This document shows positions 1 to 8,423 of a stretch of DNA of 64,000 bases, in pieces; position 1 is the first letter of the stretch; each line of letters opens with the position of its first letter. Below the pieces are notes generated by a model. That model saw only the letters and a program-made list of their open reading frames with translations. It was not told the DNA's origin and did not search any database. Location: NCBI RefSeq assembly GCF_039023475.1, contig NZ_JBCHVB010000008.1:1-64000 (forward strand), written 5' to 3'. The translations under genes were made by a program, and so were the position numbers. This stretch comes from Erwinia sp039023475. Lineage in GTDB: Bacteria > Pseudomonadota > Gammaproteobacteria > Enterobacterales > Enterobacteriaceae.

Positions 1-24
1 TGAGGCCTTACTGCGAGGTGGCGT

Positions 25-52
25 ATATTACGTTTTCCTCCTTCAGAGTCAA
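25..52 (-). promoter_or_regulatory. rRNA operon promoter P2
   Basis: On the minus strand TTGACT (47-52) is followed after exactly 16 bp by TAATAT (25-30). The arrangement resembles the P2 promoters of enterobacterial rRNA operons and lies about 120 bp downstream of the P1 promoter. In E. coli gmhB is directly followed by rrsH, so the 16S gene is expected just left of base 1. The rRNA itself is not in the window. Confidence 0.75.
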
Positions 53-145
53 CCTCTTTTTCAGAAGTTTCTCTCCGGCGGTTCAGCTTCCTGAACCTTT
101 CGACCCGGCGGCCTGTAAGCCGTTGTGCCGTGTCGATGGAGGCGC

Positions 146-173
146 ATTATAGGGATGCGCCGGGGGAAGGCAA
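146..173 (-). promoter_or_regulatory. rRNA operon promoter P1
   Basis: On the minus strand TATAAT (146-151) is followed by the GC-rich discriminator GCGCCTCC, a hallmark of stringently controlled rrn P1 promoters. A TTGCCT -35 (168-173) sits 16 bp upstream. An A/T-rich stretch at about 176-202 is placed like an UP element. Reading is leftward, out of the window. Confidence 0.8.
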
Positions 174-228
174 GCAGAAAAGTGAACTTTTTTATCGTTC
201 GGTGAAACTTCACGCAGAACGCTGCTTT

Positions 229-789
229 TTACCGCTCTTTGATGCGTGCAGGCAGCTCTGCCAGGCTATCAATCACCCAATCTGCGGCTTTTTCACCCTC
301 TTCCGTTACCGGCTTGCCGGTACGTACTAATACGTTTTTACCTACGCCTGCCGCCTTACCTGCCACTATGTCGTCAATTTTGTCACCAACCATATAAGAA
401 GCTGCCATATCAATGTTCAGTTCTTCCTGAGCCTGAAGCAACATGCCCGGTTGAGGCTTACGACAGTCACACTGCTGGCGGTACTCTTCTTTTACTGCCT
501 CGGGATGGTGAGGACAAAAATAGATGCCGTCGAGATCGACATCACGATCGGCCAGCGACCAGTCCATCCATTCCGTCAGCTGCATAAAGGTCTCTTCCGT
601 ATAAAGGCCACGGGCGATACCGGACTGATTGGTCACCATCACCAATGCATAGCCCATTTCCTTCAGTTCTCGCATCGCGTCAATGACGCCATCAATAAAC
701 TGAAAATTGTCGATTTCATGGACATAGCCTTTATCGACATTCATCGTGCCATCACGATCGAGAAAAATTGCGGGGACTTTGTCAGCCAC
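229..789 (-). CDS. gmhB: D-glycero-beta-D-manno-heptose-1,7-bisphosphate 7-phosphatase
   Basis: GmhB removes the 7-phosphate from heptose bisphosphate on the way to ADP-heptose, the inner-core sugar of LPS; it acts in the cytoplasm. The 186-residue protein has the HAD-family motif FLDRDGT with the nucleophile and acid/base aspartates at 11 and 13. The zinc-loop ligands are visible in CPHH and CDCRKP, and the magnesium-binding GDKIDD is near the C-terminus. The start is GTG (787-789), as in E. coli, with an AGGAG ribosome site upstream. It reads toward the rRNA operon promoters and is divergent from metN. Confidence 0.96.
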   Translation of the reverse strand: MADKVPAIFLDRDGTMNVDKGYVHEIDNFQFIDGVIDAMRELKEMGYALVMVTNQSGIARGLYTEETFMQLTEWMDWSLADRDVDLDGIYFCPHHPEAVKEEYRQQCDCRKPQPGMLLQAQEELNIDMAASYMVGDKIDDIVAGKAAGVGKNVLVRTGKPVTEEGEKAADWVIDSLAELPARIKER

Positions 790-870
790 GTAGAAACTCC
801 TGCTACTTATGTTGTCGTAGAGTATCGCATGATTGGGCTTGCAGAGAGAATGGCAGATTGCGTGACTTTC

Positions 871-902
871 ATTGATTTAGACGTCTGGATGCCTTAACAT
901 CC
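871..902 (+). promoter_or_regulatory. MetJ operator (met boxes) of metNIQ
   Basis: The octamer AGACGTCT (879-886) is a perfect met box. It is followed in register by weaker 8-bp copies GGATGCCT (887-894) and TAACATCC (895-902). MetJ with S-adenosylmethionine binds such tandem arrays and represses methionine genes. The array is about 70-90 bp upstream of metN. Confidence 0.85.
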
Positions 903-970
903 ATTCGGAACATGCGCGCTGAGACGCGCCTTTAAATACACGCCACGGATAACCGCTTCACGATAATAAA

Positions 971-2002
971 ATGATAAAACTTTCAAATATCACCAAAGTG
1001 TTCCAGCAGGGTTCACGCACTATTACAGCGCTGACAGACGTCAGCCTGCACGTGCCTGCCGGGCAAATTTACGGCGTGATTGGCGCATCGGGCGCGGGTA
1101 AAAGCACCCTGATCCGCTGCGTGAATCTGCTGGAGCGTCCAACGTCCGGTAATGTGCTGGTTGATAATCAGGAGCTGACCACGCTTTCTGAAAGTCAGCT
1201 GACGCTGGCTCGTCGCCAGATTGGCATGATTTTCCAGCACTTTAACCTGATGAATTCCCGTACCGTGGCCGGTAACGTCGCCCTGCCGCTGGAGCTTGGC
1301 AAGCTTTCCCGCAGCGAAATTAATACCCGCGTCAGTGAATTACTTGAGCTGGTTGGGCTGGGAGACAAGCATGACGCCTGGCCTGCTAACCTCTCTGGCG
1401 GCCAGAAGCAGCGTGTCGCAATTGCCCGCGCGCTGGCCAGCAACCCAAAGGTTCTGCTTTGTGACGAGGCCACCAGCGCGCTGGATCCGGCCACCACTCG
1501 TTCCATCCTGGCTCTACTGAAGGACATTAATCGTCGTCTGGGCATTACGATATTGCTGATCACGCATGAGATGGACGTCGTTAAACGCATCTGCGACCAG
1601 GTGGCGGTCATCAGTCAGGGTAAGCTGATTGAGCAGGATAAGGTGAGCGAGGTGTTCTCTCATCCTAAAACGCCACTGGCTCAGCAATTTATCCAGTCGA
1701 CGCTGCATCTGGATATTCCTGAGGATTACGCTTCACGCCTTTCTGCTGAACAGCAGCCCGACCAGGTGCCGCTGTTACAGCTGGAATTTACCGGTCAGTC
1801 AGTGGATGCCCCGCTGCTCTCCGAGTCGGCACGGCGCTTTAACGTGAATAACAACATTATCAGCGCGCAGATGGATTACGCGGGCGGGGTGAAATTTGGC
1901 ATTATGCTGACCGAAATGCACGGCGCGGATGCGGATACGCGAGCCGCCATCGCTTTTCTGAAGGAGCATCATGTGAAGGTGGAGGTACTGGGTTATGTCT
2001 GA
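971..2002 (+). CDS. metN: D/L-methionine ABC transporter, ATP-binding subunit
   Basis: This is the ATPase of the MetNIQ methionine importer. The 343-residue protein has Walker A GASGAGKST (38-46), the signature LSGGQKQR, Walker B VLLCDEATSALD and the H-loop ITHE. A C-terminal NIL/ACT-like domain of about 100 residues follows; in E. coli this domain binds methionine and gives trans-inhibition. It is first in the operon and overlaps metI by 8 bp. Control by MetJ is predicted from the met boxes upstream. Confidence 0.97.
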   Translation: MIKLSNITKVFQQGSRTITALTDVSLHVPAGQIYGVIGASGAGKSTLIRCVNLLERPTSGNVLVDNQELTTLSESQLTLARRQIGMIFQHFNLMNSRTVAGNVALPLELGKLSRSEINTRVSELLELVGLGDKHDAWPANLSGGQKQRVAIARALASNPKVLLCDEATSALDPATTRSILALLKDINRRLGITILLITHEMDVVKRICDQVAVISQGKLIEQDKVSEVFSHPKTPLAQQFIQSTLHLDIPEDYASRLSAEQQPDQVPLLQLEFTGQSVDAPLLSESARRFNVNNNIISAQMDYAGGVKFGIMLTEMHGADADTRAAIAFLKEHHVKVEVLGYV

Positions 2003-2648
2003 GGCAATGATGTGGCTACTGGCCCGCGGCGTATGGGAAACCCTGGTGATGACCTTCGTCTCCGGCTTCTTCGGTTTTGTGCTGGGCCTGCCGCTGGGCG
2101 TGCTGCTTTATGTGACGCGTCCCGGCCAGGTTGTTGAAAACCGTGCGCTGTACCGTTTCTTATCGGCAGTGGTCAATATTTTCCGCGCCATTCCTTTTAT
2201 TATTCTGCTGGTATGGATGATCCCGTTCACGCGGATGATCGTCGGCACCTCTATTGGTTTACAGGCGGCGATAGTGCCACTGACCATTGGCGCTGCGCCC
2301 TTTATTGCGCGTATGGTGGAAAATACGCTGATGGAACTGCCGCACGGTCTGATTGAGGCTTCACGCGCGATGGGCGCCACGCCGCTACAGATTGTCAAAA
2401 AGGTTCTGCTGCCGGAAGCGCTGCCTGGCCTGATTAACGCGGCGACGATCACGTTGATTACCCTGGTCGGCTATTCCGCCATGGGCGGCGCGGTCGGTGC
2501 CGGCGGCCTCGGGCAAATCGGTATCCAGTATGGTTATATTGGCTATAACGCGACGGTAATGAATACTGTACTGGTCCTGTTAGTGGTTTTGGTCTATTTA
2601 ATTCAATTCTGTGGCGACCGCATCGCACGCGCGGTAACTCACAGGTAA
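1995..2648 (+). CDS. metI: D/L-methionine ABC transporter, permease subunit
   Basis: MetI forms the inner-membrane channel of the methionine importer as a homodimer bound to MetN. The 217-residue protein has about five hydrophobic segments and the permease EAA-type loop around EASRAMGATPLQIVKKVLLPEA, which docks on the ATPase. The ATG lies inside the end of metN (8-bp overlap), typical of translational coupling, and metQ follows after 33 bp. The length matches E. coli MetI (217). Confidence 0.97.
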   Translation: MSEAMMWLLARGVWETLVMTFVSGFFGFVLGLPLGVLLYVTRPGQVVENRALYRFLSAVVNIFRAIPFIILLVWMIPFTRMIVGTSIGLQAAIVPLTIGAAPFIARMVENTLMELPHGLIEASRAMGATPLQIVKKVLLPEALPGLINAATITLITLVGYSAMGGAVGAGGLGQIGIQYGYIGYNATVMNTVLVLLVVLVYLIQFCGDRIARAVTHR

Positions 2649-2681
2649 CAACTGCTCGTTAAGAACATTTAAGGAAGGGAT

Positions 2682-3497
2682 ATGTCTTTTAATTTTAAAA
2701 CATTTGCCGCTGTGGGTGCGCTGATTGGTACATTAGCGCTGGTTGGATGCGATCAGAAGGAAAAGGATCCAAATCATATCAAGGTTGGCGTCATTGTTGG
2801 CGCGGAGCAGCAGGTTGCTGAAGTAGCCAAACAGGTCGCTAAAGACAAATATGGTCTGGACGTTGAACTGGTTACCTTTAACGATTATGTCCTGCCGAAT
2901 GAAGCATTAAGCAAAGGCGATATCGACCTGAACGCCTTCCAGCACAAGCCGTACCTCGATCAGCAGATTAAAGATCGCGGTTACAAGCTGGTCTCCGTTG
3001 GCAACACCTTCGTTTATCCTATTGCTGGCTACTCCAAAAAAATCAAATCGCTGGACGAGCTGCAGGAAGGTGCACAGGTTGCGATTCCTAACGATCCGAC
3101 CAACCTTGGCCGTTCACTGCTGCTGCTACAGAAAGTGGGTCTGATTAAGCTGAAGGATGGCGTTGGCCTGCTGCCAACCTCGCTGGACGTGGTGGAGAAT
3201 CCTAAAAACATCAAGCTGGTAGAGCTGGAAGCGCCGCAGCTGCCTCGCTCACTGGACGATCAGCAGATTGCGCTGGCGGTAATCAACACGACTTACGCCA
3301 GCCAGATCAACCTGACGCCGGCAAAAGACGGTATCTTCGTGGAAGACAAAGAGTCACCTTATGTGAACATGCTTGTCTCGCGTGAAGATAATAAAGATGC
3401 TGAGAACGTGAAGAAGTTTATTCAGGCCTATCAGTCTGAAGAAGTGAACGAAGCCGCGAACAAAATTTTCAACGGCGGCGCGGTGAAAGGCTGGTAA
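2682..3497 (+). CDS. metQ: Methionine-binding lipoprotein
   Basis: MetQ is the periplasmic substrate-binding component of MetNIQ, tethered to the inner membrane as a lipoprotein. The 271-residue precursor has a lipoprotein signal with lipobox LVGC (lipidated Cys23). The body is a NlpA-family solute-binding fold, with recognisable segments such as NDYVLPNEAL, NAFQHKPYLDQQ and IPNDPTNLGRSL. An AAGGA ribosome site precedes the ATG. It is last in the operon and is followed by two hairpins. Confidence 0.97.
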   Translation: MSFNFKTFAAVGALIGTLALVGCDQKEKDPNHIKVGVIVGAEQQVAEVAKQVAKDKYGLDVELVTFNDYVLPNEALSKGDIDLNAFQHKPYLDQQIKDRGYKLVSVGNTFVYPIAGYSKKIKSLDELQEGAQVAIPNDPTNLGRSLLLLQKVGLIKLKDGVGLLPTSLDVVENPKNIKLVELEAPQLPRSLDDQQIALAVINTTYASQINLTPAKDGIFVEDKESPYVNMLVSREDNKDAENVKKFIQAYQSEEVNEAANKIFNGGAVKGW

Positions 3498-3507
3498 ACA
3501 CAGTCTG

Positions 3508-3567
3508 GATAACGCCAGCGCTGAGTCTCTGGCGTTATCCCTATAAAAGCGGGCATATGCCCGCTTT
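3508..3567 (+). terminator. metQ 3' hairpins, probable terminator
   Basis: There are two consecutive hairpins. The first has an 11-bp perfect stem (GGATAACGCCA at 3508-3518 with its complement at 3530-3540). The second is the palindrome AAAGCGGGCATATGCCCGCTTT (two 11-nt arms, 3546-3567), followed by a modest T-rich stretch. The second is the likelier terminator. Confidence 0.7.
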
Positions 3568-3641
3568 GTTATTCATCTGCTTGTTATTTTCCCCCCGGAT
3601 TGTTTCAATAACGCCTCTTTTACCGAACATGAGGATTTCCC

Positions 3642-4043
3642 ATGCGTGTTTTACCGCTCTGTTTGTTAGCCCTTTCGCTGACAGGGTGTTCGTTGCTGCA
3701 TAAACCTTATAAACCCGTCGAGCCTTTTAAGCAGACTACGCAAACTGAGCCAGCACGTTCGAAGCCCGCATCGCCCCCTGCACCGGTGAAACTCTATACC
3801 GACGCTGGCGATCTGGTCAGTAAGCCTTTCCGCGATTTGGGCGAGGTTTACGGTAATGACTGCCAGGCCACCAGCCAAAGCTCACCGCCTAATATCAATA
3901 CTGCCCGGAAACGGATGCAGATCCGCGCCTCCGCGCTGAAGGCCAATGCGGTTCTGCTGCACAAGTGCGAAATCATCAGCCATTCCCAGGGCTGCTACCG
4001 CCAGGCCGTTTGCCAGGGCTCTGCGCTGAAAGTGTCGAAATAA
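3642..4043 (+). CDS. rcsF: Rcs stress sensor outer-membrane lipoprotein RcsF
   Basis: RcsF senses outer-membrane and peptidoglycan damage and relieves IgaA inhibition of the Rcs phosphorelay. In E. coli it is threaded through outer-membrane porins by BamA. The 133-residue precursor has lipobox LTGC (Cys16), a proline-rich linker and a C-terminal domain with the four expected cysteines (NDCQ, HKCE, QGCY, AVCQ) that form the two disulfides. Its TAA overlaps the ATG of trmO by one base. A GAGGA ribosome site lies upstream. Confidence 0.95.
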   Translation: MRVLPLCLLALSLTGCSLLHKPYKPVEPFKQTTQTEPARSKPASPPAPVKLYTDAGDLVSKPFRDLGEVYGNDCQATSQSSPPNINTARKRMQIRASALKANAVLLHKCEIISHSQGCYRQAVCQGSALKVSK

Positions 4044-4750
4044 TGCAGACATTCTCCTTCCAGCAAATCGGCACCATCCATTCTCCCTGGAAGGAAAAGT
4101 TTGCCGTTCCGCGGCAGCCGGGCCTTATCCAGGACGGCGGCGGCGAGCTGCATCTTCATCCGCCCTATAATCAACCTGAGGCCGTGCGCGGGCTTGAAGC
4201 CTTCAGTCACCTGTGGCTGCTGTTTGTCTTCCATCAGACGATGGAGGGCGGCTGGCGGCCAACCGTCCGGCCACCGCGGCTCGGCGGCAATGCACGCATG
4301 GGCGTATTTGCCACTCGTTCCACTTTCCGCCCTAACCCTGTTGGTATGTCACTGGTCGAGCTTACCGGGATCCGAACGGATAAGGGCGGTGTGGTGCTGG
4401 AACTGGGCAGTCTCGATCTGGTCGATGGTACGCCGGTTGTGGATATCAAGCCTTACCTGCCGTTTGCGGAGTCTTTACCGCAGGCCCGGGCGGGCTTCGC
4501 TCAGGAGGCGCCCGAAGCCACTATGCCGGTCAGCTTCTCACCTCAGGCGCAGCAGCAGATCGCCAGCCAGCAGCAAAAATATCCGCACCTGGCGCGCTTT
4601 ATCACTCAGGTACTGGCTCAGGATCCGCGTCCGGCTTACCGCAAAGGAGAAGCGCCCGGGCGTGAATATGCCGCGTGGCTTTCAGACTTCAACGTTCGCT
4701 GGCAGGTTAATGAAGCAGGCACGCTCGTGACAGGTGTCGATCCGCGCTAA
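4043..4750 (+). CDS. trmO: tRNA (adenine(37)-N6)-methyltransferase TrmO
   Basis: TrmO methylates N6 of the t6A37 base in threonine tRNAs that read ACY codons, using SAM. The frame is open upstream to 3965, but the ATG at 4043 gives the family start (MQTFSFQQIGTIHSP) and 235 residues, equal to E. coli TrmO. The beta-barrel SAM-binding region carries PRLGGNARMGVFATRSTFRPNPVG, and DGTPVVDIKPYLP follows. The start overlaps the rcsF stop (TAATG), so the two are probably co-translated. Synonyms are tsaA and yaeB. Confidence 0.95.
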   Translation: MQTFSFQQIGTIHSPWKEKFAVPRQPGLIQDGGGELHLHPPYNQPEAVRGLEAFSHLWLLFVFHQTMEGGWRPTVRPPRLGGNARMGVFATRSTFRPNPVGMSLVELTGIRTDKGGVVLELGSLDLVDGTPVVDIKPYLPFAESLPQARAGFAQEAPEATMPVSFSPQAQQQIASQQQKYPHLARFITQVLAQDPRPAYRKGEAPGREYAAWLSDFNVRWQVNEAGTLVTGVDPR

Positions 4751-4926
4751 TTTATCCCCCACATCTTTTGAGTCTCCGGACACACTGTTACACTACGTCG
4801 ATGCCGGCCATCGGGCATGAATGACCGTTCTGCGGCACTCATTCGCCAGGCCAGGCCACAGCCTTATTTGCATTTTCAATGCCTTGCTTAATTTTTAAGC
4901 GGACTGGTTAACTGGAATCGTAACTC

Positions 4927-6645
4927 ATGCGTACTACTCAATATCTGCTCTCCACTCAGAAGGAGACTCCTGCCGACGCTGAAGTCATCAGCCATCAGCT
5001 GATGCTGCGTGCGGGAATGATCCGCAAACTGGCTTCCGGTCTTTATACCTGGCTGCCGACCGGGCTGCGCGTACTGAAAAAAGTTGAAAACATCGTGCGT
5101 GAAGAGATGAACAACGCCGGTGCGATTGAAATTTCTATGCCCGTCGTGCAGCCCGCCGATCTCTGGCAGGAGAGCGGACGCTGGGAGCAGTATGGTCCTG
5201 AGCTGCTGCGCTTTGTCGATCGCGGTGAACGTCCCTTTGTGCTTGGCCCGACGCATGAAGAGGTGGTGACCGATCTGATTCGTAACGAGCTGAGCTCGTA
5301 CAAGCAGCTGCCGCTCAATGTGTTCCAGATCCAGACCAAATTCCGTGATGAAGTTCGCCCGCGCTTTGGCGTCATGCGCTCACGCGAATTCATTATGAAA
5401 GATGCTTACTCTTTCCATACCTCGCAGGAATCGCTCCAGGCGACCTACGACGATATGTACCGCGCCTACAGCCAGTGCTTCAGCCGCATGGGCCTGGATT
5501 TCCGTGCCGTGCAGGCCGATACCGGTTCGATTGGCGGCAGCGCTTCCCATGAGTTCCAGGTGCTGGCGCAGAGCGGCGAGGATGACATCGTCTTCTCTAC
5601 CGACTCTGACTATGCCGCGAACATTGAGCTGGCAGAAGCCGTAGCGCCTGCCGGAGGCCGTGCGGGCGCGACTGAAGCGCTGAGCGAGATAGCGACGCCA
5701 GAGGCGAAGACGATTGCCGCGCTGGTTGAGCAGTTCGCTATGCCGGTTGAAAAGACCGTTAAAACGCTGATGGTGAAAGCCACGGCGGAAAGCGGCCATA
5801 GCCTGGTTGCCCTGCTGGTTCGCGGCGATCACGAGCTGAATGAAATCAAGGCGGAGAAAATTGATATCGTCGCTGCCCCGCTCACCTTCGCCAGCGAAGA
5901 AGAGATCCGTGCCGCCGTGGGTGCCGGACCGGGCTCGCTTGGCCCGCTGGGCCTGACGCTGCCCGTGGTTATTGACCGCACCGTTGCCGCCATGAGCGAC
6001 TTCTGCGCGGGCGCAAACGTGGATGGCAAACACTATACCGGCATCAACTGGGAGCGCGATCTGCCGCTGCCACGCGTTGCGGATATCCGTAACGTGGTTG
6101 AAGGTGACGCCAGCCCGGACGGTAAAGGCACGCTGCTGATCAAACGCGGCATTGAGGTGGGGCACATCTTCCAGCTCGGCACCAAATACTCCGAAGCGAT
6201 GAAGGCCTCCGTTCAGGGTGAAGATGGACGCAACCAGGTGCTCTCAATGGGCTGCTACGGTATCGGCATTTCCCGTATTGTTGCCGCTGCCATTGAGCAG
6301 AACCATGACGATCGCGGCATCATCTGGCCCGCCGCGCTGGCCCCTTTTCAGGTAGCGATCCTGCCGATGAATATGCACAAGTCCTTCCGCGTGAAAGAGC
6401 TGGCGGAAGATCTGTACGCCCAGCTGCGTGCGAAGGGTGTTGATGTCATCCTCGATGACCGTAAAGAGCGCCCTGGCGTTATGTTTGCGGATATGGAGCT
6501 GATTGGCGTACCGCACACTATCGTGATTGGCGATCGTAATCTGGACAGCGAAGAAATTGAGTATAAATCCCGACGCGATGGGGAAAAGCGCATGATCAAA
6601 ACCCACGACATCATGGATTTCCTGCTTAGCGAAATCAACGGCTAA
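4927..6645 (+). CDS. proS: Prolyl-tRNA synthetase
   Basis: ProS charges tRNA-Pro. At 572 residues it equals the E. coli enzyme. Class II motif 2 is visible (FRDEVRPRFGVMRSREFIMKDAYSF), with GPTHEEVVTDL upstream. An inserted editing (INS/YbaK-like) domain at about 220-400 hydrolyses Ala-tRNA-Pro. The class II core then resumes with the motif 3 region (GCYGIGISR), and an HGTP-type anticodon-binding domain ends the protein. It converges with nlpE, with a GC-rich hairpin between them. Confidence 0.97.
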   Translation: MRTTQYLLSTQKETPADAEVISHQLMLRAGMIRKLASGLYTWLPTGLRVLKKVENIVREEMNNAGAIEISMPVVQPADLWQESGRWEQYGPELLRFVDRGERPFVLGPTHEEVVTDLIRNELSSYKQLPLNVFQIQTKFRDEVRPRFGVMRSREFIMKDAYSFHTSQESLQATYDDMYRAYSQCFSRMGLDFRAVQADTGSIGGSASHEFQVLAQSGEDDIVFSTDSDYAANIELAEAVAPAGGRAGATEALSEIATPEAKTIAALVEQFAMPVEKTVKTLMVKATAESGHSLVALLVRGDHELNEIKAEKIDIVAAPLTFASEEEIRAAVGAGPGSLGPLGLTLPVVIDRTVAAMSDFCAGANVDGKHYTGINWERDLPLPRVADIRNVVEGDASPDGKGTLLIKRGIEVGHIFQLGTKYSEAMKASVQGEDGRNQVLSMGCYGIGISRIVAAAIEQNHDDRGIIWPAALAPFQVAILPMNMHKSFRVKELAEDLYAQLRAKGVDVILDDRKERPGVMFADMELIGVPHTIVIGDRNLDSEEIEYKSRRDGEKRMIKTHDIMDFLLSEING

Positions 6646-6648
6646 TAA

Positions 6649-6684
6649 CAGGGCGGCGGTGGACTGACTCCTCCCGCCGCCCTG
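6649..6684. terminator. GC-rich hairpin between convergent proS and nlpE
   Basis: CAGGGCGGCGG (6649-6659) pairs perfectly with CCGCCGCCCTG (6674-6684) across a 14-nt loop. It is placed to end transcription from both sides, although neither side has a good T-run. Confidence 0.55.
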
Positions 6685-6687
6685 CCA

Positions 6688-7086
6688 TCAGTTAACCAGC
6701 TGCAGCCGGTAACTGTTGGTGGACTGAATGGGATTTCCCTGCGTATCCATCATCTCCAGCCCCTGCTCATGTGGACGAAAATAGCGTTTCTCGCCCTTGT
6801 CTGATAGCAGTACCAGCTTTTCTGCCGTTCGCGTCCAGCGCCCATGCTGGAATTCCGCTACATTCTCCGCGCCGAGATAACGTTCGTTCAGGCGGTACTG
6901 ACCTCCCTGCTGCAACAGTAATGTCACCTCAATCCCTTCACAGTCCGCACAGGGAATAACGCCCCTGAAGGTCTGCGCAATCGTTTCGGGCACGGGTTGT
7001 GCCGCGATAGCGGCTTCACGCCCCTGACAGCCTGTCAGCATGCCTGCCAGCATTGTTGCCAGCAATACAATGACGCTTTTTTTCAC
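6688..7086 (-). CDS. nlpE: Short NlpE-type copper homeostasis/adhesion lipoprotein
   Basis: NlpE is an outer-membrane lipoprotein that activates the Cpx envelope stress response. The 132-residue precursor has lipobox LTGC (Cys20) and the N-terminal NlpE domain with the signature PCADCEGI and a beta-barrel-like body. E. coli NlpE is about 236 residues, so the C-terminal OB-like domain is absent. The reading frame ends cleanly at a stop before the terminator, so this looks like a short family form, not a frameshift. The start is GTG (7084-7086) with a strong AGGAGG site 6 bases away. arfB ends 30 bp upstream, suggesting cotranscription. Confidence 0.88.
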   Translation of the reverse strand: MKKSVIVLLATMLAGMLTGCQGREAAIAAQPVPETIAQTFRGVIPCADCEGIEVTLLLQQGGQYRLNERYLGAENVAEFQHGRWTRTAEKLVLLSDKGEKRYFRPHEQGLEMMDTQGNPIQSTNSYRLQLVN

Positions 7087-7116
7087 TCTGTTCCTCCTGA
7101 TTTTTCTGCGTGAAAG

Positions 7117-7539
7117 TTACTCTGGTGCGCGGCGCATTTTACCGCGCAGGGATTTGGTCGTGGCTTTGCGGGTCTTCCCCTCAAGCCGGCGTTTTTTGGA
7201 TGCCAGCGTAGGCCGCGTTGCACGCCGCGTTTTTTCCACCACCGTCAGTTCCTGGATCAGGTTCTGCAATCGCTTCAGGGCGGCCTCGCGGTTCATCTCC
7301 TGACTGCGATGCTCCTGCGCTTTGATAATGACGACGCCTTCCGGAGTGATCAGATGATGGCTTGCCGCCAGCATCCGCTCTTTATAAAACGGCGGCAGGT
7401 TTGAAGCGCGGATATCAAAGCGCAGATGTATCGCCGTCGAGCTTTTATTAACGTGCTGTCCGCCAGCCCCCTGCGCCCTTATAGCCGTAATTTCCAGCTC
7501 GCTATCCGGAATAGTCACGTTCTGCGAAAGCACAATCAT
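7117..7539 (-). CDS. arfB: Alternative ribosome-rescue factor / peptidyl-tRNA hydrolase ArfB
   Basis: ArfB (YaeJ) rescues ribosomes stalled on mRNAs without a stop codon by hydrolysing the peptidyl-tRNA. The 140-residue protein has the release-factor GGQ motif at 26-28 in GAGGQHVNKSSTAIHLRFD. Its basic C-terminal tail (KKRRLEGKTRKATTKSLRGKMRR) inserts into the empty mRNA channel. Its ATG overlaps the yaeQ stop by 4 bp. Confidence 0.95.
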   Translation of the reverse strand: MIVLSQNVTIPDSELEITAIRAQGAGGQHVNKSSTAIHLRFDIRASNLPPFYKERMLAASHHLITPEGVVIIKAQEHRSQEMNREAALKRLQNLIQELTVVEKTRRATRPTLASKKRRLEGKTRKATTKSLRGKMRRAPE

Positions 7540-8090
7540 GCCAGCTTGCCGTCGGTCAGCCAGTCGCTGAAGTGCAGCTCAAGGTGTGCGGCATCGGCGG
7601 ATAGCCAGATTGTTCCATCCTGAATCGTCGCCTGCAACGTCATTGAACGGCTCGCCAGCTGACACAGTGACGCGAGCTGCGCATCATCCAGAAAGCGCAC
7701 GGTCAGGTTAGCTTGCTGCGCCAGCTTGCTCTGATTCTGCTGCCACCATATCTGCGCCGCGCGGGCATTATAAGTGTAGAGAATCACCCGGGCTGCGCGG
7801 TTACAGGCTTTTTTGATTCTGCGCTCGTCCGGCAGGCCCAGCTCAATCCACTGCTCAATGCCATTATGATCGTTCAACAGCCAGATTTCCGGCTCATCTT
7901 CCGCACTCAGCCCGCGCGTGAACGTCAGCCGCTCATGGGCATTAACCAGCCAGGCCAGCAGGCGCAGCATCAGCCGCTCTTCGGTTTCTGAAGGGTGGCG
8001 GGCCAGCGTCAGAGTGCTGTCGATAAAAACATTTCTGTCCATATCCGCGACGTTGACCGTTGCTTTGTAAATGGTCGCTTTGAGTGCCAT
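7536..8090 (-). CDS. yaeQ: YaeQ family protein (PD-(D/E)XK-like fold)
   Basis: This conserved protein of unknown function was once proposed as a suppressor of an RfaH defect. The frame is open upstream, but the ATG at 8088-8090 gives the family start MALKATIYKATVNVADMDRN and 184 residues (E. coli YaeQ is 181). Structures of the family show a restriction-endonuclease-like fold; residues such as DEPEIW and GLPDERRIKKA match the conserved core. It probably forms an operon with arfB and nlpE. Confidence 0.93.
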   Translation of the reverse strand: MALKATIYKATVNVADMDRNVFIDSTLTLARHPSETEERLMLRLLAWLVNAHERLTFTRGLSAEDEPEIWLLNDHNGIEQWIELGLPDERRIKKACNRAARVILYTYNARAAQIWWQQNQSKLAQQANLTVRFLDDAQLASLCQLASRSMTLQATIQDGTIWLSADAAHLELHFSDWLTDGKLA

Positions 8091-8222
8091 AGGTTTCCTT
8101 ATCGTGATTGTCTGCCATTGTAACCCGATGACGCGGCAAATCACTTGCCTGCGGGCTGATTTCGCGTAAAAGGCTGTGTTATAGTTTCCCGATAGCCAGA
8201 GAAAACTCTGAGTGAGGTGCAT

Positions 8223-8423
8223 GTGCAAAAGTATTGTGAATTAGTTCGCCGCAAGTACGCTGAAATCGGCAGCGGCGATCTGGGATACGTGCCGGACGCA
8301 TTAGGTTGCGTGTTGAAAGCACTCGATGAGGTAGCGGCTAATCCTGAGCTACACTCTTCCATCAGGGAACAAGCAGCGTTTGCTGCTGCTAACTTATTGG
8401 TGAGCGATTATGTTGACGAATGA
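8223..8423 (+). CDS. yaeP: YaeP family small protein
   Basis: This 66-residue conserved protein of unknown function is found upstream of rof in enterobacteria. The body YAEIGSGDLGYVPDALGCVLKALDE is nearly identical to E. coli YaeP. Two in-frame GTG codons (8217 and 8223) could start it. The second is chosen because the GAGG at 8214-8217 is then correctly spaced and the length equals E. coli YaeP (66). It overlaps rof by 14 bp and is divergent from yaeQ. Confidence 0.9.
   Translation: MQKYCELVRRKYAEIGSGDLGYVPDALGCVLKALDEVAANPELHSSIREQAAFAAANLLVSDYVDE

Noticed and set aside
130..330. 66-codon plus-strand frame at the left edge
   Set aside because: It runs across the rrn P1 promoter and into the 3' end of gmhB on the other strand; no coding signal.
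4101..4730. Long open frame of 209 codons within trmO
   Set aside because: It is the +1 shifted shadow of trmO; the composition (Arg/Ser/Trp rich) is not protein-like and trmO itself is unmistakable.
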